Part shown: in pieces, positions 21,518 through 31,810 of the stretch
Numbering within the stretch: the stretch's first letter is position 1
Layout of the letters: each line of letters starts with the position of its first letter
DNA from: Vibrio sinaloensis
GTDB lineage: Bacteria; Pseudomonadota; Gammaproteobacteria; Enterobacterales; Vibrionaceae
Length of the DNA stretch: 64,000 nucleotides
Assembly (NCBI RefSeq): GCF_000808535.1
Contig: NZ_JWLV01000034.1
Coordinates: forward strand, 248,001-312,000
Reading direction: 5' to 3'
Program-made: the position numbers and the translations under genes
Notes under the pieces: generated by a model
Database searches by the model: none
The model's input: only the letters and a program-made list of their open reading frames with translations
What the model was told of the DNA's origin: nothing

Positions 21518-21545
21518 AAAGGGCAGCCACTTGGCTGCCCTTTTT
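21518..21545. terminator. Bidirectional terminator between the small ORF and bioD
   Basis: AAAGGGCAGCCA CT TGGCTGCCCTTTTT: near-perfect stem with T runs on both strands, 19 bp after the small ORF and 4 bp after bioD. Confidence 0.92.
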
Positions 21546-21548
21546 GTA

Positions 21549-22235
21549 TTAATTGCGTTTAATTAATGGTTCGACATTAATGTACTTTGCTAATCCCTTA
21601 CGTTTGACACTAGGAACATAAGGAATCTCTCCGATTTTTGGCGCATCAATTTTTTGCTCTAGCATTTCAATAATTTCAGCGTAGTGTTCTGTGCCTGGGT
21701 TTACGCGGTTTGCAACCCAACCGACTACTTCTAAGCCATCTGCTTTGATCGCATCTAGCGTAAGCATTGCGTGGCTCAAACAGCCTAGCTTAATCCCGAC
21801 GACCAACACGACAGGCAGCTTTTCTTGTTGTACCCATGTAGAAAGGCAGTCGCTGTCTGATACAGGAACGCGCCAACCGCCTGCCCCCTCGACTAAAACA
21901 ATATCCGAATTCGCTTTGTGCTCAGCTAACTTTGCACTCAACACTGAGTAATTGATTTCGACCCCTTCACGACGCGCTGCAATATGCGGAGACGCCGGTA
22001 ATTCTAACGCATAAGGGTTCACATCATCGTAGGCGACATCAACTGTCGCTGCACTTTGCAAATACAGTGCATCAGAGTTGCGAAAGCCTTGCTCTGTTCG
22101 TTCACTGCCTGCTGCTACTGGTTTGTAGCCAATAGTATTTAAGCCATTTTCAGCAAGCGCGTTTAAAATTGCTTTTGAAGCAACTGTTTTTCCAACATCG
22201 GTATCCGTACCAGCTATAAAAAATGCATCAATCAT
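21549..22235 (-). CDS. bioD: Dethiobiotin synthetase BioD
   Basis: ATP-dependent ring closure of DAPA with CO2 to dethiobiotin. 228 residues; P-loop GTDTDVGKT at about residues 9-17, substrate region KPVAAGSE, and [10 protein letters not shown]. The start is the ATG at 22235, which overlaps the bioC stop as ATGA; an in-frame extension upstream into bioC is rejected. Last gene of bioBFCD. Confidence 0.97.
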   Translation of the reverse strand: MIDAFFIAGTDTDVGKTVASKAILNALAENGLNTIGYKPVAAGSERTEQGFRNSDALYLQSAATVDVAYDDVNPYALELPASPHIAARREGVEINYSVLSAKLAEHKANSDIVLVEGAGGWRVPVSDSDCLSTWVQQEKLPVVLVVGIKLGCLSHAMLTLDAIKADGLEVVGWVANRVNPGTEHYAEIIEMLEQKIDAPKIGEIPYVPSVKRKGLAKYINVEPLIKRN

Positions 22236-23035
22236 CGATGAATAACCCCTAAACAAACCTGATAAGTGGCAGGAAGAAGACCCTGATGGTTTTTGAACGT
22301 CTGGTATGCTTGCTCGACTTGGCGAAGCGCTGTACGGCTTGTCAAGCCATGAGAGCGACCGTGAACATGAGTTGCTCCAATGCCTTTTAAATCACGCATG
22401 AGAGAAAAAGCCGTCGTGTACCAAACTGTGATCGAGGGCAAGTCTAGTCGATGGTTTACGCAGCCGGATTGCGCTAACGCAATTTTTACCTGATTGATAC
22501 TGATAAAGTCATTCACGTGTTGATATGAGTCAATTTTCGCCCAAGACTGCTTAAGCTCGCTCAATGAGCCATCCAGCAACGTAGAGAAATAGGCATGTCC
22601 GTTATGTTTTAGTACGCGGCGAATCTCTCTAAGTGGTTCAGCGAGATCATCACACCATTGCAGTGCCAAGCTCGAAAACACCAAATCAAACTGCTCAACC
22701 TCAAATGGCAGCTTCTCTGCGTCTCCCAAGTGGTAACTCATATTCCGCTCGCCACAGCGTTTTCGAGCAGTGTCGAGCATCTGCTGCGATAAATCACAAC
22801 AAACAACATGAGCGCCCCTTTGCTGTAGCATCTGCGAAAAATACCCAGTGCCACAACCAAGGTCGAGCACAACTCGCCCCGTCAGGTTTGCGGGCATCAA
22901 ATCGAGTAACCGATGGCCGACGTCACGCTGGAAAGCCGCGTGAGCATCATAAGTTTGAGCCGCTTTGCCAAACGCCTCAGCTATGGCCGTTTTATCATTG
23001 GATGACGACCCGTGTACCGCTAACGCTTGTTCCAT
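22232..23035 (-). CDS. bioC: Malonyl-ACP O-methyltransferase BioC
   Basis: SAM-dependent methylation of malonyl-ACP that starts pimelate synthesis through the fatty-acid pathway. 267 residues: [23 protein letters not shown] at the N-terminus, SAM motif [16 protein letters not shown], then [11 protein letters not shown] and [15 protein letters not shown]. It sits between bioF (4 bp gap) and bioD (ATGA overlap). No bioH in the window. Confidence 0.96.
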   Translation of the reverse strand: MEQALAVHGSSSNDKTAIAEAFGKAAQTYDAHAAFQRDVGHRLLDLMPANLTGRVVLDLGCGTGYFSQMLQQRGAHVVCCDLSQQMLDTARKRCGERNMSYHLGDAEKLPFEVEQFDLVFSSLALQWCDDLAEPLREIRRVLKHNGHAYFSTLLDGSLSELKQSWAKIDSYQHVNDFISINQVKIALAQSGCVNHRLDLPSITVWYTTAFSLMRDLKGIGATHVHGRSHGLTSRTALRQVEQAYQTFKNHQGLLPATYQVCLGVIHR

Positions 23036-23039
23036 CCAA

Positions 23040-24191
23040 TCACCCTATACTTCCATTCTCAAGTAGTTGTTCTAAGTTCTCAACCAAAGACACGACGTGC
23101 GACAACTCATGATTAGCCGTCAACGTGATTCGCAGTCTCGCCGTACCTTGCGGCACAGTTGGTGGACGGATGGCGGTGGTCCATAACCCTTTACTTTTCA
23201 AAGCCTGTGAGACTTCCACAGCAAAGTGACTGTCACCAAGTAGCACCGGTTTTATGGGGGTTACTGTTTCTACATAACCTGGAAAACGGCTAAAGTTCTC
23301 TTTGAAGCTATGTTGTAACTCCGCAAGCTTTTCTCGACGCCAATGCTGAGTTTGCAGCATGGTCACTGCGTGGGTTAAGGCATACGCTTGTGAAGGCGGA
23401 ATCGCCGTTGAGTAAACGTGGTGACGAGCAAATTGAGTTAGGTAGTCGCCCATTTCTTCACTGCATAGAATTGCCGCGCCCGAAAGGCCAAATGCTTTAC
23501 CAAACGTGACAACCAAAACGTCAGGAGTGATTTGAGCCAAATGACAACTGCCTTGGCCTTCACTCCCCAGTACACCGATGCCATGAGCATCATCGACCGC
23601 CAGCAAGGAGTCCTCCTTTACCACAGCACGGATATCTGCAAGTGGTGACAGATCACCATCCATGCTGAAGACCCCCTCTGTGATGACAAACGCATCGTCG
23701 GTCAGGAATGCCTTAAGCGATGCAACATCATTGTGCTTAAAGCGTTTCATTGTTGCAGGGGAAAGCATACCCGCTTCCATCAAAGAAGCGTGATTGAGCT
23801 TATCTTGCAGCAATAAATCGCCCTTTTCTAATAAGCCAAAAATCAATGCCTGATTTGCCGCAAAGCCCGAACCAAATAGTACTGCGCTCTCAAAGCCCAA
23901 CCATTCACATAACGCGGACTTCAACCCCGCATGGGCAGAACTAAAACCCGTAACCAGTGGCGACGCACCACTTCCGCAGCCATAGATCTCAAGCCCTTTT
24001 TGCCAAGCCCTGCGCAGTTCATCGTCGCAAGCCAAGCCCAAATAATCATTACTCGAAAAATTTAAGAACGTCTCCCCCCCATGCTCAAGCACGGGGCAGT
24101 TGCCAAAATTGACCTCTTTGACTTGACGAGAAAGCCCGAGTTCTTGACGACGCTGCAACTCGCGCTTTATACGCGCTTTAAACGCTGGCAT
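23040..24191 (-). CDS. bioF: 8-amino-7-oxononanoate synthase BioF
   Basis: PLP enzyme joining pimeloyl-ACP and alanine. About 383 residues; [41 protein letters not shown] and the PLP-lysine segment [14 protein letters not shown] start at the second Met (24191, [12 protein letters not shown]); the first (24206) adds five residues with no better ribosome site. Either way it overlaps the 3' end of bioB by 14-29 bp, implying coupled translation. Confidence 0.95.
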   Translation of the reverse strand: MPAFKARIKRELQRRQELGLSRQVKEVNFGNCPVLEHGGETFLNFSSNDYLGLACDDELRRAWQKGLEIYGCGSGASPLVTGFSSAHAGLKSALCEWLGFESAVLFGSGFAANQALIFGLLEKGDLLLQDKLNHASLMEAGMLSPATMKRFKHNDVASLKAFLTDDAFVITEGVFSMDGDLSPLADIRAVVKEDSLLAVDDAHGIGVLGSEGQGSCHLAQITPDVLVVTFGKAFGLSGAAILCSEEMGDYLTQFARHHVYSTAIPPSQAYALTHAVTMLQTQHWRREKLAELQHSFKENFSRFPGYVETVTPIKPVLLGDSHFAVEVSQALKSKGLWTTAIRPPTVPQGTARLRITLTANHELSHVVSLVENLEQLLENGSIG

Positions 24192-25236
24192 CGTAGAACA
24201 AATCATCTTTAGCCGGTCTTGCAGCTACGCGCTCGACAACTCGGTCTAAAAGGTCATTTTCTTGTATCTCATCTGGTTTTTGAGAAACCTGCTGACTATT
24301 GATTCCTAACTTATCAAACAGCAGCATATCTTTGTCTTCGGAAGGGTTTGGTGTAGTGAGCAGTTTGCAGCCATAAAATACCGAGTTGGCTCCAGCCATA
24401 AAACAGAGCGCCTGCATCTGTTCATTCATGTTCTCACGGCCAGCAGAAAGGCGAACCGCCGACTTTGGCATCATGATACGTGCAATGGCAATCAAGCGAA
24501 TAAAGTCGAAAGGCTCAACATCATCTACCTCTTCAAGTGGTGTGCCTTTCACCTTTACTAACATGTTGATCGGCACGCTTTCTGGGTGAACCGGCAAGTT
24601 TGCCAATTCTACAAAAAGACCCGCTCGGTCATTGACGCTTTCACCCATGCCAATGATGCCACCCGAACAAATCTTCATGCCGGCATCACGGACATGAGAC
24701 AAAGTATCAAGGCGATCTTGGTAAGTACGAGTGGTAATGATGTTGCCGTAGAACTCTGGTGACGTATCTAGGTTATGGTTGTAGTAATCCAAACCCGCAT
24801 CGGCTAGCTCGTTTGCCTGATCTGGCGTAAGCATACCAAGCGTCATACAGGTTTCCAGCCCCATGCCTTTAACACCTTCAATCATCTTTTTAAGGTGTGG
24901 CATATCACGCTCTTTAGGATTCTTCCAAGCCGCCCCCATGCAGAAACGTGTTGACCCCGCACTTTTCGCTTTTTGCGCAGCGTCTAAAACACGCTCGACT
25001 TCCATCAGGCGCTCTTTTTCTACGTCGGTTTTGTAGCGCGCACTTTGCGGACAGTACTTACAGTCTTCTGGACATGCTCCTGTTTTGATCGACAGCAGTG
25101 TGCTGACTTGAACATGGTTGTGTTGCTGGTATTGACGGTGAACCAGTTGCGCTTCGAAGAGGAGGTCCATAAATGGTTTTTCCATAAGCTCACGAACTTC
25201 TGCAACAGTCCAGTTGTGACGTACTTCCACGTGCAT
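24178..25236 (-). CDS. bioB: Biotin synthase BioB
   Basis: Radical-SAM enzyme that inserts sulfur into dethiobiotin. 352 residues, with the 4Fe-4S motif CPEDCKYC at about residues 54-61, [21 protein letters not shown] and the [2Fe-2S]/Arg region SAGRENM. First gene of bioBFCD, transcribed divergently from bioA with a shared control region. Confidence 0.98.
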   Translation of the reverse strand: MHVEVRHNWTVAEVRELMEKPFMDLLFEAQLVHRQYQQHNHVQVSTLLSIKTGACPEDCKYCPQSARYKTDVEKERLMEVERVLDAAQKAKSAGSTRFCMGAAWKNPKERDMPHLKKMIEGVKGMGLETCMTLGMLTPDQANELADAGLDYYNHNLDTSPEFYGNIITTRTYQDRLDTLSHVRDAGMKICSGGIIGMGESVNDRAGLFVELANLPVHPESVPINMLVKVKGTPLEEVDDVEPFDFIRLIAIARIMMPKSAVRLSAGRENMNEQMQALCFMAGANSVFYGCKLLTTPNPSEDKDMLLFDKLGINSQQVSQKPDEIQENDLLDRVVERVAARPAKDDLFYDASV

Positions 25237-25287
25237 TCCTTTAGTTATTAGATTTGTTACTTGGCTAGTCTAACCTCGGCAGGTAGA

Positions 25288-25320
25288 CTGTCAACAATTA
25301 AGAAAATTAAAAGTTTACAG
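25288..25320. promoter_or_regulatory. BirA-type biotin operator between bioB and bioA
   Basis: CTGTCAACA-N15-AGTTTACAG in the 122-bp divergent gap aligns with the BirA operator TTGTAAACC-N15/16-GGTTTACAA, matching 6 of 9 left and 7 of 9 right positions, with the typical AT-rich centre. A second dyad, GTCTAACCT/AGGTAGAC, lies next to it at 25268-25288. The site position between two divergent bio units is the one used in enteric bacteria. Confidence 0.65.
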
Positions 25321-25358
25321 ATGGTTATTTTTTAACCAACAAAATAGGACGCACATCT

Positions 25359-26639
25359 ATGGATCTCGCCTTTGACCGCCGTCATATCTGGCATCCCTAC
25401 ACATCAACGCTAACACCTCTGACCTGCTACCCTGTTGTCTCTGCTAATGGTGTATTGATTCAATTGGAAGACGGAAATCAACTCGTTGACGGAATGTCGT
25501 CATGGTGGAGTGCGATACATGGGTATAACCACCCTCAGCTCAACGCGGCTGCGCACCGCCAAATCGATACGGTGTCACATGTTATGTTTGGGGGAATCAC
25601 TCACGAGCCAGCTATTGAGCTTTGCAAAAAACTGCTCAACTTTGCACCAGATAACTTAGAACACGTATTTTTAGCCGATTCTGGCTCGGTTGCGGTCGAA
25701 GTAAGTTTAAAGATGGCGCTCCAGTATTGGCATGCTAAGGGTGAGAGGCGAGCAAAATTCCTTACCTTACGAGACGGTTACCACGGTGATACTTTTGCAG
25801 CAATGTCTGTCACTGATCCCGATAATTCAATGCACTCACTTTACAAAGGCTTCTTGCCTGAACATATCTTTGCGTCATCACCAAAGTCCGGTTTCTGGCA
25901 GGCGTTTCAACCAAGTGACCTTGACGATATCACACGTAAAGTTGAGGAGAATCATAAGGACATCGCAGCTGTCATTTTAGAACCGATAGTACAAGGTGCT
26001 GGAGGAATGCGAATCTATCACCCTGAGTTCTTAAAAGGAGTTAGAGATCTGTGTGATCAATATGGATTACTTTTGATCTTGGACGAGATTGCGACTGGAT
26101 TTGGCAGAACTGGGAAGATGTTTGCTTGCGAACACGCCAACATCCAGCCAGACATACTTTGCGTCGGTAAAGCCTTAACTGGGGGCTACATGACATTATC
26201 GGCGACCCTAGCATCAAAAGAGGTCGCAGATACGGTATGTGGTGGTGAGGCAGGATGTTTTATGCATGGACCGACCTTTATGGGCAACCCGTTAGCGTGC
26301 GCTGTTGCTACGGCGAGCATGGAGATATTAGAAAGCGATAATTGGCAAAAGCAAACCAAACAGATCGAAGGTATTTTTTCAGAGCTATTACCTGACCTGA
26401 TGAAATACTCTCTAGTGAAAGACGTTCGCTGGTTAGGCGCGATAGGAGTTGTTGAAACCACCCACCCCGTCAGTATGGATGCCATTCAAGCACACTTTGT
26501 TAAGCAAGGCGTTTGGATACGGCCATTTGGTAAACTCATCTACATAATGCCTCCGTTTATTAGCCAACCTGCGGATATTGAGAAGCTCATTGCCGCAATT
26601 GAGTCAGCGTTAACCTCTCCCGATTGTTTTCAGTATTAA
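25359..26639 (+). CDS. bioA: DAPA aminotransferase BioA
   Basis: PLP-dependent transfer of the amino group of SAM to KAPA, giving DAPA. 426 residues: DRRHIWHPYTS at the N-terminus, GMSSWWSAIHGYNHP, DSGSVAVEVSLKMALQYW, GYHGDTFAAMSV, LILDEIATGFGRTG and the Schiff-base segment CVGKALTGGYMTLSA. Full length. Divergent from bioBFCD and ending in its own terminator. Confidence 0.98.
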   Translation: MDLAFDRRHIWHPYTSTLTPLTCYPVVSANGVLIQLEDGNQLVDGMSSWWSAIHGYNHPQLNAAAHRQIDTVSHVMFGGITHEPAIELCKKLLNFAPDNLEHVFLADSGSVAVEVSLKMALQYWHAKGERRAKFLTLRDGYHGDTFAAMSVTDPDNSMHSLYKGFLPEHIFASSPKSGFWQAFQPSDLDDITRKVEENHKDIAAVILEPIVQGAGGMRIYHPEFLKGVRDLCDQYGLLLILDEIATGFGRTGKMFACEHANIQPDILCVGKALTGGYMTLSATLASKEVADTVCGGEAGCFMHGPTFMGNPLACAVATASMEILESDNWQKQTKQIEGIFSELLPDLMKYSLVKDVRWLGAIGVVETTHPVSMDAIQAHFVKQGVWIRPFGKLIYIMPPFISQPADIEKLIAAIESALTSPDCFQY

Positions 26640-26654
26640 AGCGCTGATACGCAA

Positions 26655-26680
26655 AAAGGCTTCCGCAACGGAAGCCTTTC
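26655..26680. terminator. Terminator shared by bioA and the DUF2057 gene
   Basis: AAAGGCTTCCG CAA CGGAAGCCTTT, an 11-bp stem between convergent genes, with T runs on both strands. Confidence 0.92.
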
Positions 26681-26703
26681 TTATGATAAACGTCAGCGAC
26701 TGA

Positions 26704-27357
26704 CTACTCTTGGTCAATCATCCAACGTCGGAATTCTTTTCGCTCTTGCTTAGACGCTTTAACGTACCAAGCCTTCAGTTGTTCAAGGTTATTGGTGTCT
26801 AGGGGCTTGATTGCCTCTGACTTAACTTTTTCATTTACCTGCGCAGACGCAGCTTGCTCTGCAACGGCCGCTTTTGCCGCAAGTGCAGCCGAAGCTCCAA
26901 ACACAATGCCTCGCGCCTCATTGTGTTTTGCTACTCGCTCTGGCATATCAAAGTACGGCATAAAACCGTCAGCGCGATCAAGCACTTCTTGAGTATAAGG
27001 AATTGCCTTACCATCGACAGTTTCAATTCTCCACTTAGGTTGCTTTTGGAACGCTTGAGAAGCCTGATCGTAGGTATACATCTTAGGTGGTGTTATGACG
27101 ATATCCGTATTCGGAGCATCGAAACTAACAACAAATGGGCTAGAGTTAAATACTCGGTCTTTACTTGAATCCTTCAACTTCTGATTGTAGTCGATTACAA
27201 CTTGGACTCTGCCAGGCTCAATCGTGTTTTTATCACGTTTTTCCTCGACCTTAACACCGTCTATAAACAAGATACTTGTACCTTTTTTCGGCATCAACGT
27301 GGCCGCATACAAACAATTCGAAACCAATAACATAGTTATTGCAATTAAAGCTTTCAT
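26704..27357 (-). CDS. DUF2057 family periplasmic protein
   Basis: 217-residue exported protein: signal peptide MKALIAITMLLVSNCLYAAT (cleavage near 21), then a beta-rich domain typical of DUF2057 (GTSILFIDGVKVEE, QVVIDYNQKLKDS, VVSFDAP) and an Ala-rich, helical C-terminal half. The start is the ATG at 27357 with GGAGGG upstream; the first in-frame ATG would put nine charged residues ahead of the signal. Function unknown. It lies downstream of the porin terminator. Confidence 0.85.
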   Translation of the reverse strand: MKALIAITMLLVSNCLYAATLMPKKGTSILFIDGVKVEEKRDKNTIEPGRVQVVIDYNQKLKDSSKDRVFNSSPFVVSFDAPNTDIVITPPKMYTYDQASQAFQKQPKWRIETVDGKAIPYTQEVLDRADGFMPYFDMPERVAKHNEARGIVFGASAALAAKAAVAEQAASAQVNEKVKSEAIKPLDTNNLEQLKAWYVKASKQERKEFRRWMIDQE

Positions 27358-27373
27358 ATTGTCCCTCCAGATC

Positions 27374-27401
27374 AAAAAAACCACCCAAATAGGGTGGTTT
27401 T
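27374..27401 (-). terminator. Porin terminator
   Basis: AAAACCACCC and GGGTGGTTTT pair around AAATA; on the minus strand the stem ends in seven T, 22 bp after the porin stop and just upstream of the DUF2057 start. Confidence 0.9.
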
Positions 27402-27423
27402 GAAATGTTATAGCATAAACTTC

Positions 27424-28398
27424 TTAGAAAGAAGCTTTGATACCTACAACCATACCTACTTCAGTATCCTTGAATTCTGGAGCAGCATCAGTACCTACGT
27501 TAGTCTCACCGTTATCACCACCAACTTCAGCGTAAACTTTAGTGTTTGGAGCTAGAGGGTAAGCAGCATTAACGTACCATGCGTTGAAATCGTCTGCATC
27601 TTTAACTTTTGAGTTGCTGAAACCAGCAGCAAGTTCAACAGTTTCAAGAGCGTAAGTTGCAGCAACTGCGATAGTGTCTACTGTCTCTCCTTCTACATCT
27701 AGGTTGTAGAATGCAGCAGCTAGCTCTAGGTTTTCAACACCTGAGAATTTAGCTTGTAGTGACCATGCTTTCTCATCAACTTTTGTAGTTGTAGCACCTA
27801 CAGTCTTGTCAACTTCACCTGAACCGTAGAAACCTGTGAAATCAAAATCAGCTACGCGGTAACCGATTTTACCGTCAAAGTAAGTTGAATCGTCGTTTAG
27901 GTTTGTGTTGCCGTTTTTGTCTTGAGCTAGAGCGAAACCACCGTAGAAGTTGCCTTTGTCTAGGTCGTAACGAACAATCTCGTCTGAACAGAATACTTCA
28001 GAGTCATTGATGAAAGAAGAGATACCGAAAGCAAAATCTGAACCGATACCTGAGTCATCTAGTTGAGTACATGTTTTACCAACTTTTACTGTACCGTAGT
28101 CAGCAGAGATGAAAGAAACGTATGCATCACCGCCTTTACCGTCTTTAGTTGATAGGTCATTAATTTCCCAGTAACCACCAACGCTTAGGCTGTCGTTTAC
28201 TGCGTAACGGATGTCAAAGTTAAGATCTGAATCGTCGATCTCTTGTTTGAATTCAGAGCCGTCTGCTTTGTCTTTCTTGTAACGAACTTCGATGTCACCG
28301 CCCATGTTAACAGTCGCGCCATCTTGGTTGTATAGTTCAATTGCTTGAGCAGACGTTGCTGCCATAAGTACTGAAAGAGCTACTAGAGTCTTTTTCAT
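27424..28398 (-). CDS. Outer-membrane porin (general porin family)
   Basis: 324-residue trimeric-type porin: signal peptide MKKTLVALSVLMAATSAQA, then YNQDGATVNMGGDIEVRY, alternating amphipathic strands, and a C-terminal strand ending VGIKASF with the terminal Phe needed for BAM recognition. Two Cys (in KTCTQLDD and EVFCSDE) could close a disulfide in the constriction-loop region. Codon choice is strongly biased (GTA, CTA, AAC), suggesting high expression. Shorter than OmpU/OmpC-type porins; related to the Vibrio OmpU-like group. A 140-nt 5' leader precedes it. Confidence 0.92.
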   Translation of the reverse strand: MKKTLVALSVLMAATSAQAIELYNQDGATVNMGGDIEVRYKKDKADGSEFKQEIDDSDLNFDIRYAVNDSLSVGGYWEINDLSTKDGKGGDAYVSFISADYGTVKVGKTCTQLDDSGIGSDFAFGISSFINDSEVFCSDEIVRYDLDKGNFYGGFALAQDKNGNTNLNDDSTYFDGKIGYRVADFDFTGFYGSGEVDKTVGATTTKVDEKAWSLQAKFSGVENLELAAAFYNLDVEGETVDTIAVAATYALETVELAAGFSNSKVKDADDFNAWYVNAAYPLAPNTKVYAEVGGDNGETNVGTDAAPEFKDTEVGMVVGIKASF

Positions 28399-28518
28399 AA
28401 TAATCCACTGCCTTTTCTTAAAACTGGGAAATCCTTATCCGGTTCCCTTTATGTTTTTTGATGATGACTCTCACCTCTAATTGGGTTTGATGTCATCGCC
28501 ATCTAAATTGCGGGGTCT

Positions 28519-28547
28519 AGATTGCAAAAGAATCCCCTGCGTGTCAA
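28519..28547 (-). promoter_or_regulatory. Putative porin promoter
   Basis: Minus strand TTGACA (28542-28547), 17 bp, CAATCT (28519-28524). The -35 is perfect, the -10 weak (3 of 6). It would give a porin leader of about 115 nt, long enough for small-RNA control. Confidence 0.5.
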
Positions 28548-28916
28548 ATGTTCTAAAAATCTCACGTAAAAAAACATAAAAACATTTAATAACAGCAACT
28601 TACATTGTTTTGCGTGTATTTTACGACCAAGTTCATACCCTAAACCCGACAAATATCCGTAAAAGCACAAAAATAAAAAACAGAATAAAACACCAAACAA
28701 ATGACATTTAAGTAAAATTCATGATATTTATCACCACGATATTATATGAGATAGAGTTATATATTTTTTACATTTAGAAATTAATCTAAGTCGCTGATGG
28801 TTCAGTTTTTTTTTGTGAACAAGATCCACATTTGCGGATTAAGGATTCTATTTCGTGAGCTGAGTAGCGCTTAGAGAAGTGTGCTATCATCCTCATCCCG
28901 TTTTAGAGAACTCCGT
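28548..28916. other. Intergenic region porin / dinG
   Basis: About 370 bp, AT-rich, no credible ORF. TGCTATCAT at 28882-28890 is an extended -10 candidate for dinG. I find no CTGT-N8-ACAG LexA box and no other named site. Confidence 0.45.
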
Positions 28917-30992
28917 ATGACAATCAGTAAAATCCAACAATCCATTCGCAACAGCTATCAAAACCTCCAATTCCAGTTAGATAACTTTGTACCTCGACGT
29001 GCCCAGAACTACCTTGTCGCAGAGATAACAAAGACACTGTGTGGTGAGTATCACAAATCAACTCGGATGATTGTCGCAGAAGCAGGTACGGGAATCGGTA
29101 AATCGCTTTCTTATTTGATGGCAACGATTCCTGTCGCCTTGCACAACAACAGAAAGGTTGTCATATCGACCGCTACTGTCGCGCTGCAAGAACAGTTGGT
29201 GAATAAAGACCTTCCTTTATATAGACGCATCACGGATCGTGAGTTCTCTTTTATACTCGCCAAAGGCAGACAACGTTATTGCTGCGCAGAAAAGCTGGCA
29301 GCAGCCTCGGGCGTGGACGGCGGTCAACTGGCGATGTTTGAGACCAAGCCAAAAAAGAAAGAGATCGATCAGCTGGAGTTGATGTATAAGAGACTCGCCG
29401 AAAACAAATGGGACGGAGACAGAGACTCTTGGCCAAAGCCTATTGATGATGCCATTTGGCAGCTCATCGTCAGTGACAAGCACAGCTGCAATGGGAGTAT
29501 GTCTGCTCACAGAGGTTGTCCATTCCAGAAAGCGCGTTCTGAAATGGATAAAGCCGACATCATCATTGCCAATCATAGTTTGGTAATGGCGGACGCAGAT
29601 CTTGGTGGCGGCATCATACTTCCTGAGCCAGAAAACACTATCTATGTATTCGATGAAGCGCATCACCTACCCCATGTCGCTCGGGATCACTCTTCCGCCG
29701 CTGCAAGCTTGAAAGGCGCTGCGAGTTGGCTAGAGCGTTTGAACCAGTCCGTGACCAAGTTTGCCAATCTCGCCGATGAAAAACGAGTCAGCCGATTTCG
29801 CAACGAACTACAGGATGCGATTCAACAGTTGATTCCCTCTTTATCTCAACTCGCCACCCGATTTGATCCTGCTCATTTTGAAGAAAATATCTATCGATTT
29901 GAAAATGGCGAGCTGCCATCATGGCTTGATGAAGAGTCTAAGGAACTAAAGAAGCTCTCTCAAAAAGGAGCTCAAGCCGTCGGGAAAATTGCGGATTTGA
30001 TTGCCGAGCGAGTTAAAGATGGCGAACTCACCAATCGGTTGGCTGAGCCAGCATTGGCGGAGTTAGGTTTCTATATTCAGAGGATGGACAACCTTGCAGC
30101 CGTCTGGAACCTTATGGCAGAGCCTCAACGGGAAAAAGGCGCTCCGCTTGCAAGATGGCTTGAAGTAAGCCCAGAACGCGAAGGCGATTTTGTTGTCAAT
30201 GTTTCGCCTCTTGAAGTGGGCTGGCAGCTCGATCAACAGCTATGGAGTCGCTGTATTGGTGCGGTACTCACCTCAGCGACAATGCGTGCACTCAACTCAT
30301 TTAGTTTTTTTTGCCGCCAAGCAGGCATCAGCGAAAAACCGGAAGATGGCGTACGTTTCTTAGCCCTCGCGTCTCCATTTGATTATCAACATCAAGCTGA
30401 GCTTCGCGTGCCTAAAATGAAATATGAACCGCAGGCTCCTCAGTTTACGGAATATCTTATCGATATTTTGCCTAACTTAATCGAGGACAAACAGGCCAAT
30501 TTAGTTTTATTCTCATCCTATTGGCAAATGAATCAGGTTGCTGAAGCGCTCTCAACATATTTCGTTAAAAAAGGATGGACGCTTCAAGTTCAAGGCCAAG
30601 AGTCGAGAGCGGAAATACTAAAAAAACATAAAACACTCGTTCAATGCCAAAAAACCAGTGTGCTGTTTGGGACTGGGAGCTTTTCTGAGGGGCTCGACTT
30701 ACCGGGAGAGCTATTAGAGAACTTAATCATCACCAAGATTCCCTTTGGTGTTCCGACCTCGCCGGTAGAGCAAGCACATGCAGAATATATTGAAAACCGT
30801 GGCGGCAACCCTTTTATGCAAATCACGGTACCAGAGGCAAGCAAAAAACTGATTCAATCAGTGGGACGCTTGCTGCGTAAAGAGAGGGATTCTGGTAAAG
30901 TCATCATCCTTGATCGCCGTATTGTAACCAAACGATATGGGAAATCATTGCTAGACTCCCTACCACCGTTTAAACGTGTGATTGAATACTAA
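28917..30992 (+). CDS. dinG: ATP-dependent DNA helicase DinG
   Basis: 691-residue XPD-like superfamily 2 helicase that unwinds 5' overhangs and R-loops. Walker A segment AEAGTGIGKSLSYL (about 49-62), the 4Fe-4S cysteines spread over RYCCAEK, CNGS and RGCPF (about 118-208), DEAHH as the Walker B motif, TSATM, and the C-terminal SVGRLLRKERD. The start is the ATG at 28917, one of two in frame, giving the family N-terminus MTISKIQQSIRNSY. First gene of a co-directional run dinG-TSUP-priC-rsmS-roxA. Confidence 0.95.
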   Translation: MTISKIQQSIRNSYQNLQFQLDNFVPRRAQNYLVAEITKTLCGEYHKSTRMIVAEAGTGIGKSLSYLMATIPVALHNNRKVVISTATVALQEQLVNKDLPLYRRITDREFSFILAKGRQRYCCAEKLAAASGVDGGQLAMFETKPKKKEIDQLELMYKRLAENKWDGDRDSWPKPIDDAIWQLIVSDKHSCNGSMSAHRGCPFQKARSEMDKADIIIANHSLVMADADLGGGIILPEPENTIYVFDEAHHLPHVARDHSSAAASLKGAASWLERLNQSVTKFANLADEKRVSRFRNELQDAIQQLIPSLSQLATRFDPAHFEENIYRFENGELPSWLDEESKELKKLSQKGAQAVGKIADLIAERVKDGELTNRLAEPALAELGFYIQRMDNLAAVWNLMAEPQREKGAPLARWLEVSPEREGDFVVNVSPLEVGWQLDQQLWSRCIGAVLTSATMRALNSFSFFCRQAGISEKPEDGVRFLALASPFDYQHQAELRVPKMKYEPQAPQFTEYLIDILPNLIEDKQANLVLFSSYWQMNQVAEALSTYFVKKGWTLQVQGQESRAEILKKHKTLVQCQKTSVLFGTGSFSEGLDLPGELLENLIITKIPFGVPTSPVEQAHAEYIENRGGNPFMQITVPEASKKLIQSVGRLLRKERDSGKVIILDRRIVTKRYGKSLLDSLPPFKRVIEY

Positions 30993-31030
30993 GGTCCGTT
31001 GACCAAAAACAACTATAAAAAGATAACTCT

Positions 31031-31810
31031 ATGGAATTGTTTGAGCCAACCGTGCTGTTGGTGTTGGCCCTTGTTGCTTTTGCTGCTGGATTCATTGATG
31101 CGGTAGCTGGTGGAGGTGGGATGCTCACTGTCCCTGCACTGCTATCACTGGGTTTACCCCCGCATATCGCACTCGGCACCAATAAACTTGCTGCTACCTT
31201 CGCGTCTTCAACGGCGGCATTTACTTATTACCGCAAACGCTTATTCAAGCCGCGCTGCTGGAAACGGGCATTTGTCTCTACGCTAATCGGTGCCACCCTT
31301 GGTACCTTGTTTGTCGATTTGATTTCGACAGAGTGGCTAGAGAAAATCCTTCCACTGATCATATTAGCCGCTGCCGTCTACACCATTTGGCATAAAACAC
31401 CAAATGCAGTTAAAAACGAGATGCCAGAACCATGCCCTGTACTAAACAAGAAACAGTATGGACAAGGCCTTATTCTCGGTTTTTATGATGGTGTCGCAGG
31501 GCCCGGAACCGGTGCTTTTTGGACAGTCAGCTCAATGGCACTCTATAAGCTCAATATTTTGCTCGCTTCTGGTCTATCAAAAGCAATGAACTTTACCAGC
31601 AACTTCACTTCTTTGGTGACGTTTGCCATTCTTGGCCATATCGATTGGGTATTGGGCTTAACCATGGGTCTGTGTTTGATGGCTGGTGCCTTCGTGGGCG
31701 CACACTCAGCAATCCGATTTGGCGCAAAGTTTATTCGCCCAGTCTTTGTTACTGTTGTCAGCATCCTTGCAGTAAAACTGGCCTACGAAGCGTGGTTTGT
31801 TAATTTATGA
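31031..31810 (+). CDS. TSUP (TauE/SafE) family permease, YfcA-like
   Basis: 259-residue inner-membrane protein with about eight hydrophobic segments in two related halves. The N-terminal repeat has AGFIDAVAGGGGMLTVPAL and LGTNKLAATFASS; the second has FYDGVAGPGTGAFW and LSKAMNFTSNFTSL, a match to the YfcA branch of TSUP. The substrate is unknown; relatives move small organic or sulfur anions. The end overlaps priC by 4 bp (ATGA). Confidence 0.9.
   Translation: MELFEPTVLLVLALVAFAAGFIDAVAGGGGMLTVPALLSLGLPPHIALGTNKLAATFASSTAAFTYYRKRLFKPRCWKRAFVSTLIGATLGTLFVDLISTEWLEKILPLIILAAAVYTIWHKTPNAVKNEMPEPCPVLNKKQYGQGLILGFYDGVAGPGTGAFWTVSSMALYKLNILLASGLSKAMNFTSNFTSLVTFAILGHIDWVLGLTMGLCLMAGAFVGAHSAIRFGAKFIRPVFVTVVSILAVKLAYEAWFVNL

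Noticed and set aside
28503..28700. 65-residue minus-strand ORF upstream of the porin
   Set aside because: Sits over the predicted porin promoter, Phe/Cys-rich random-looking translation, no ribosome site.
28548..28916. LexA/SOS box expected at dinG
   Set aside because: I searched by eye for CTGT-N8-ACAG and close variants and found none; SOS control cannot be claimed here.
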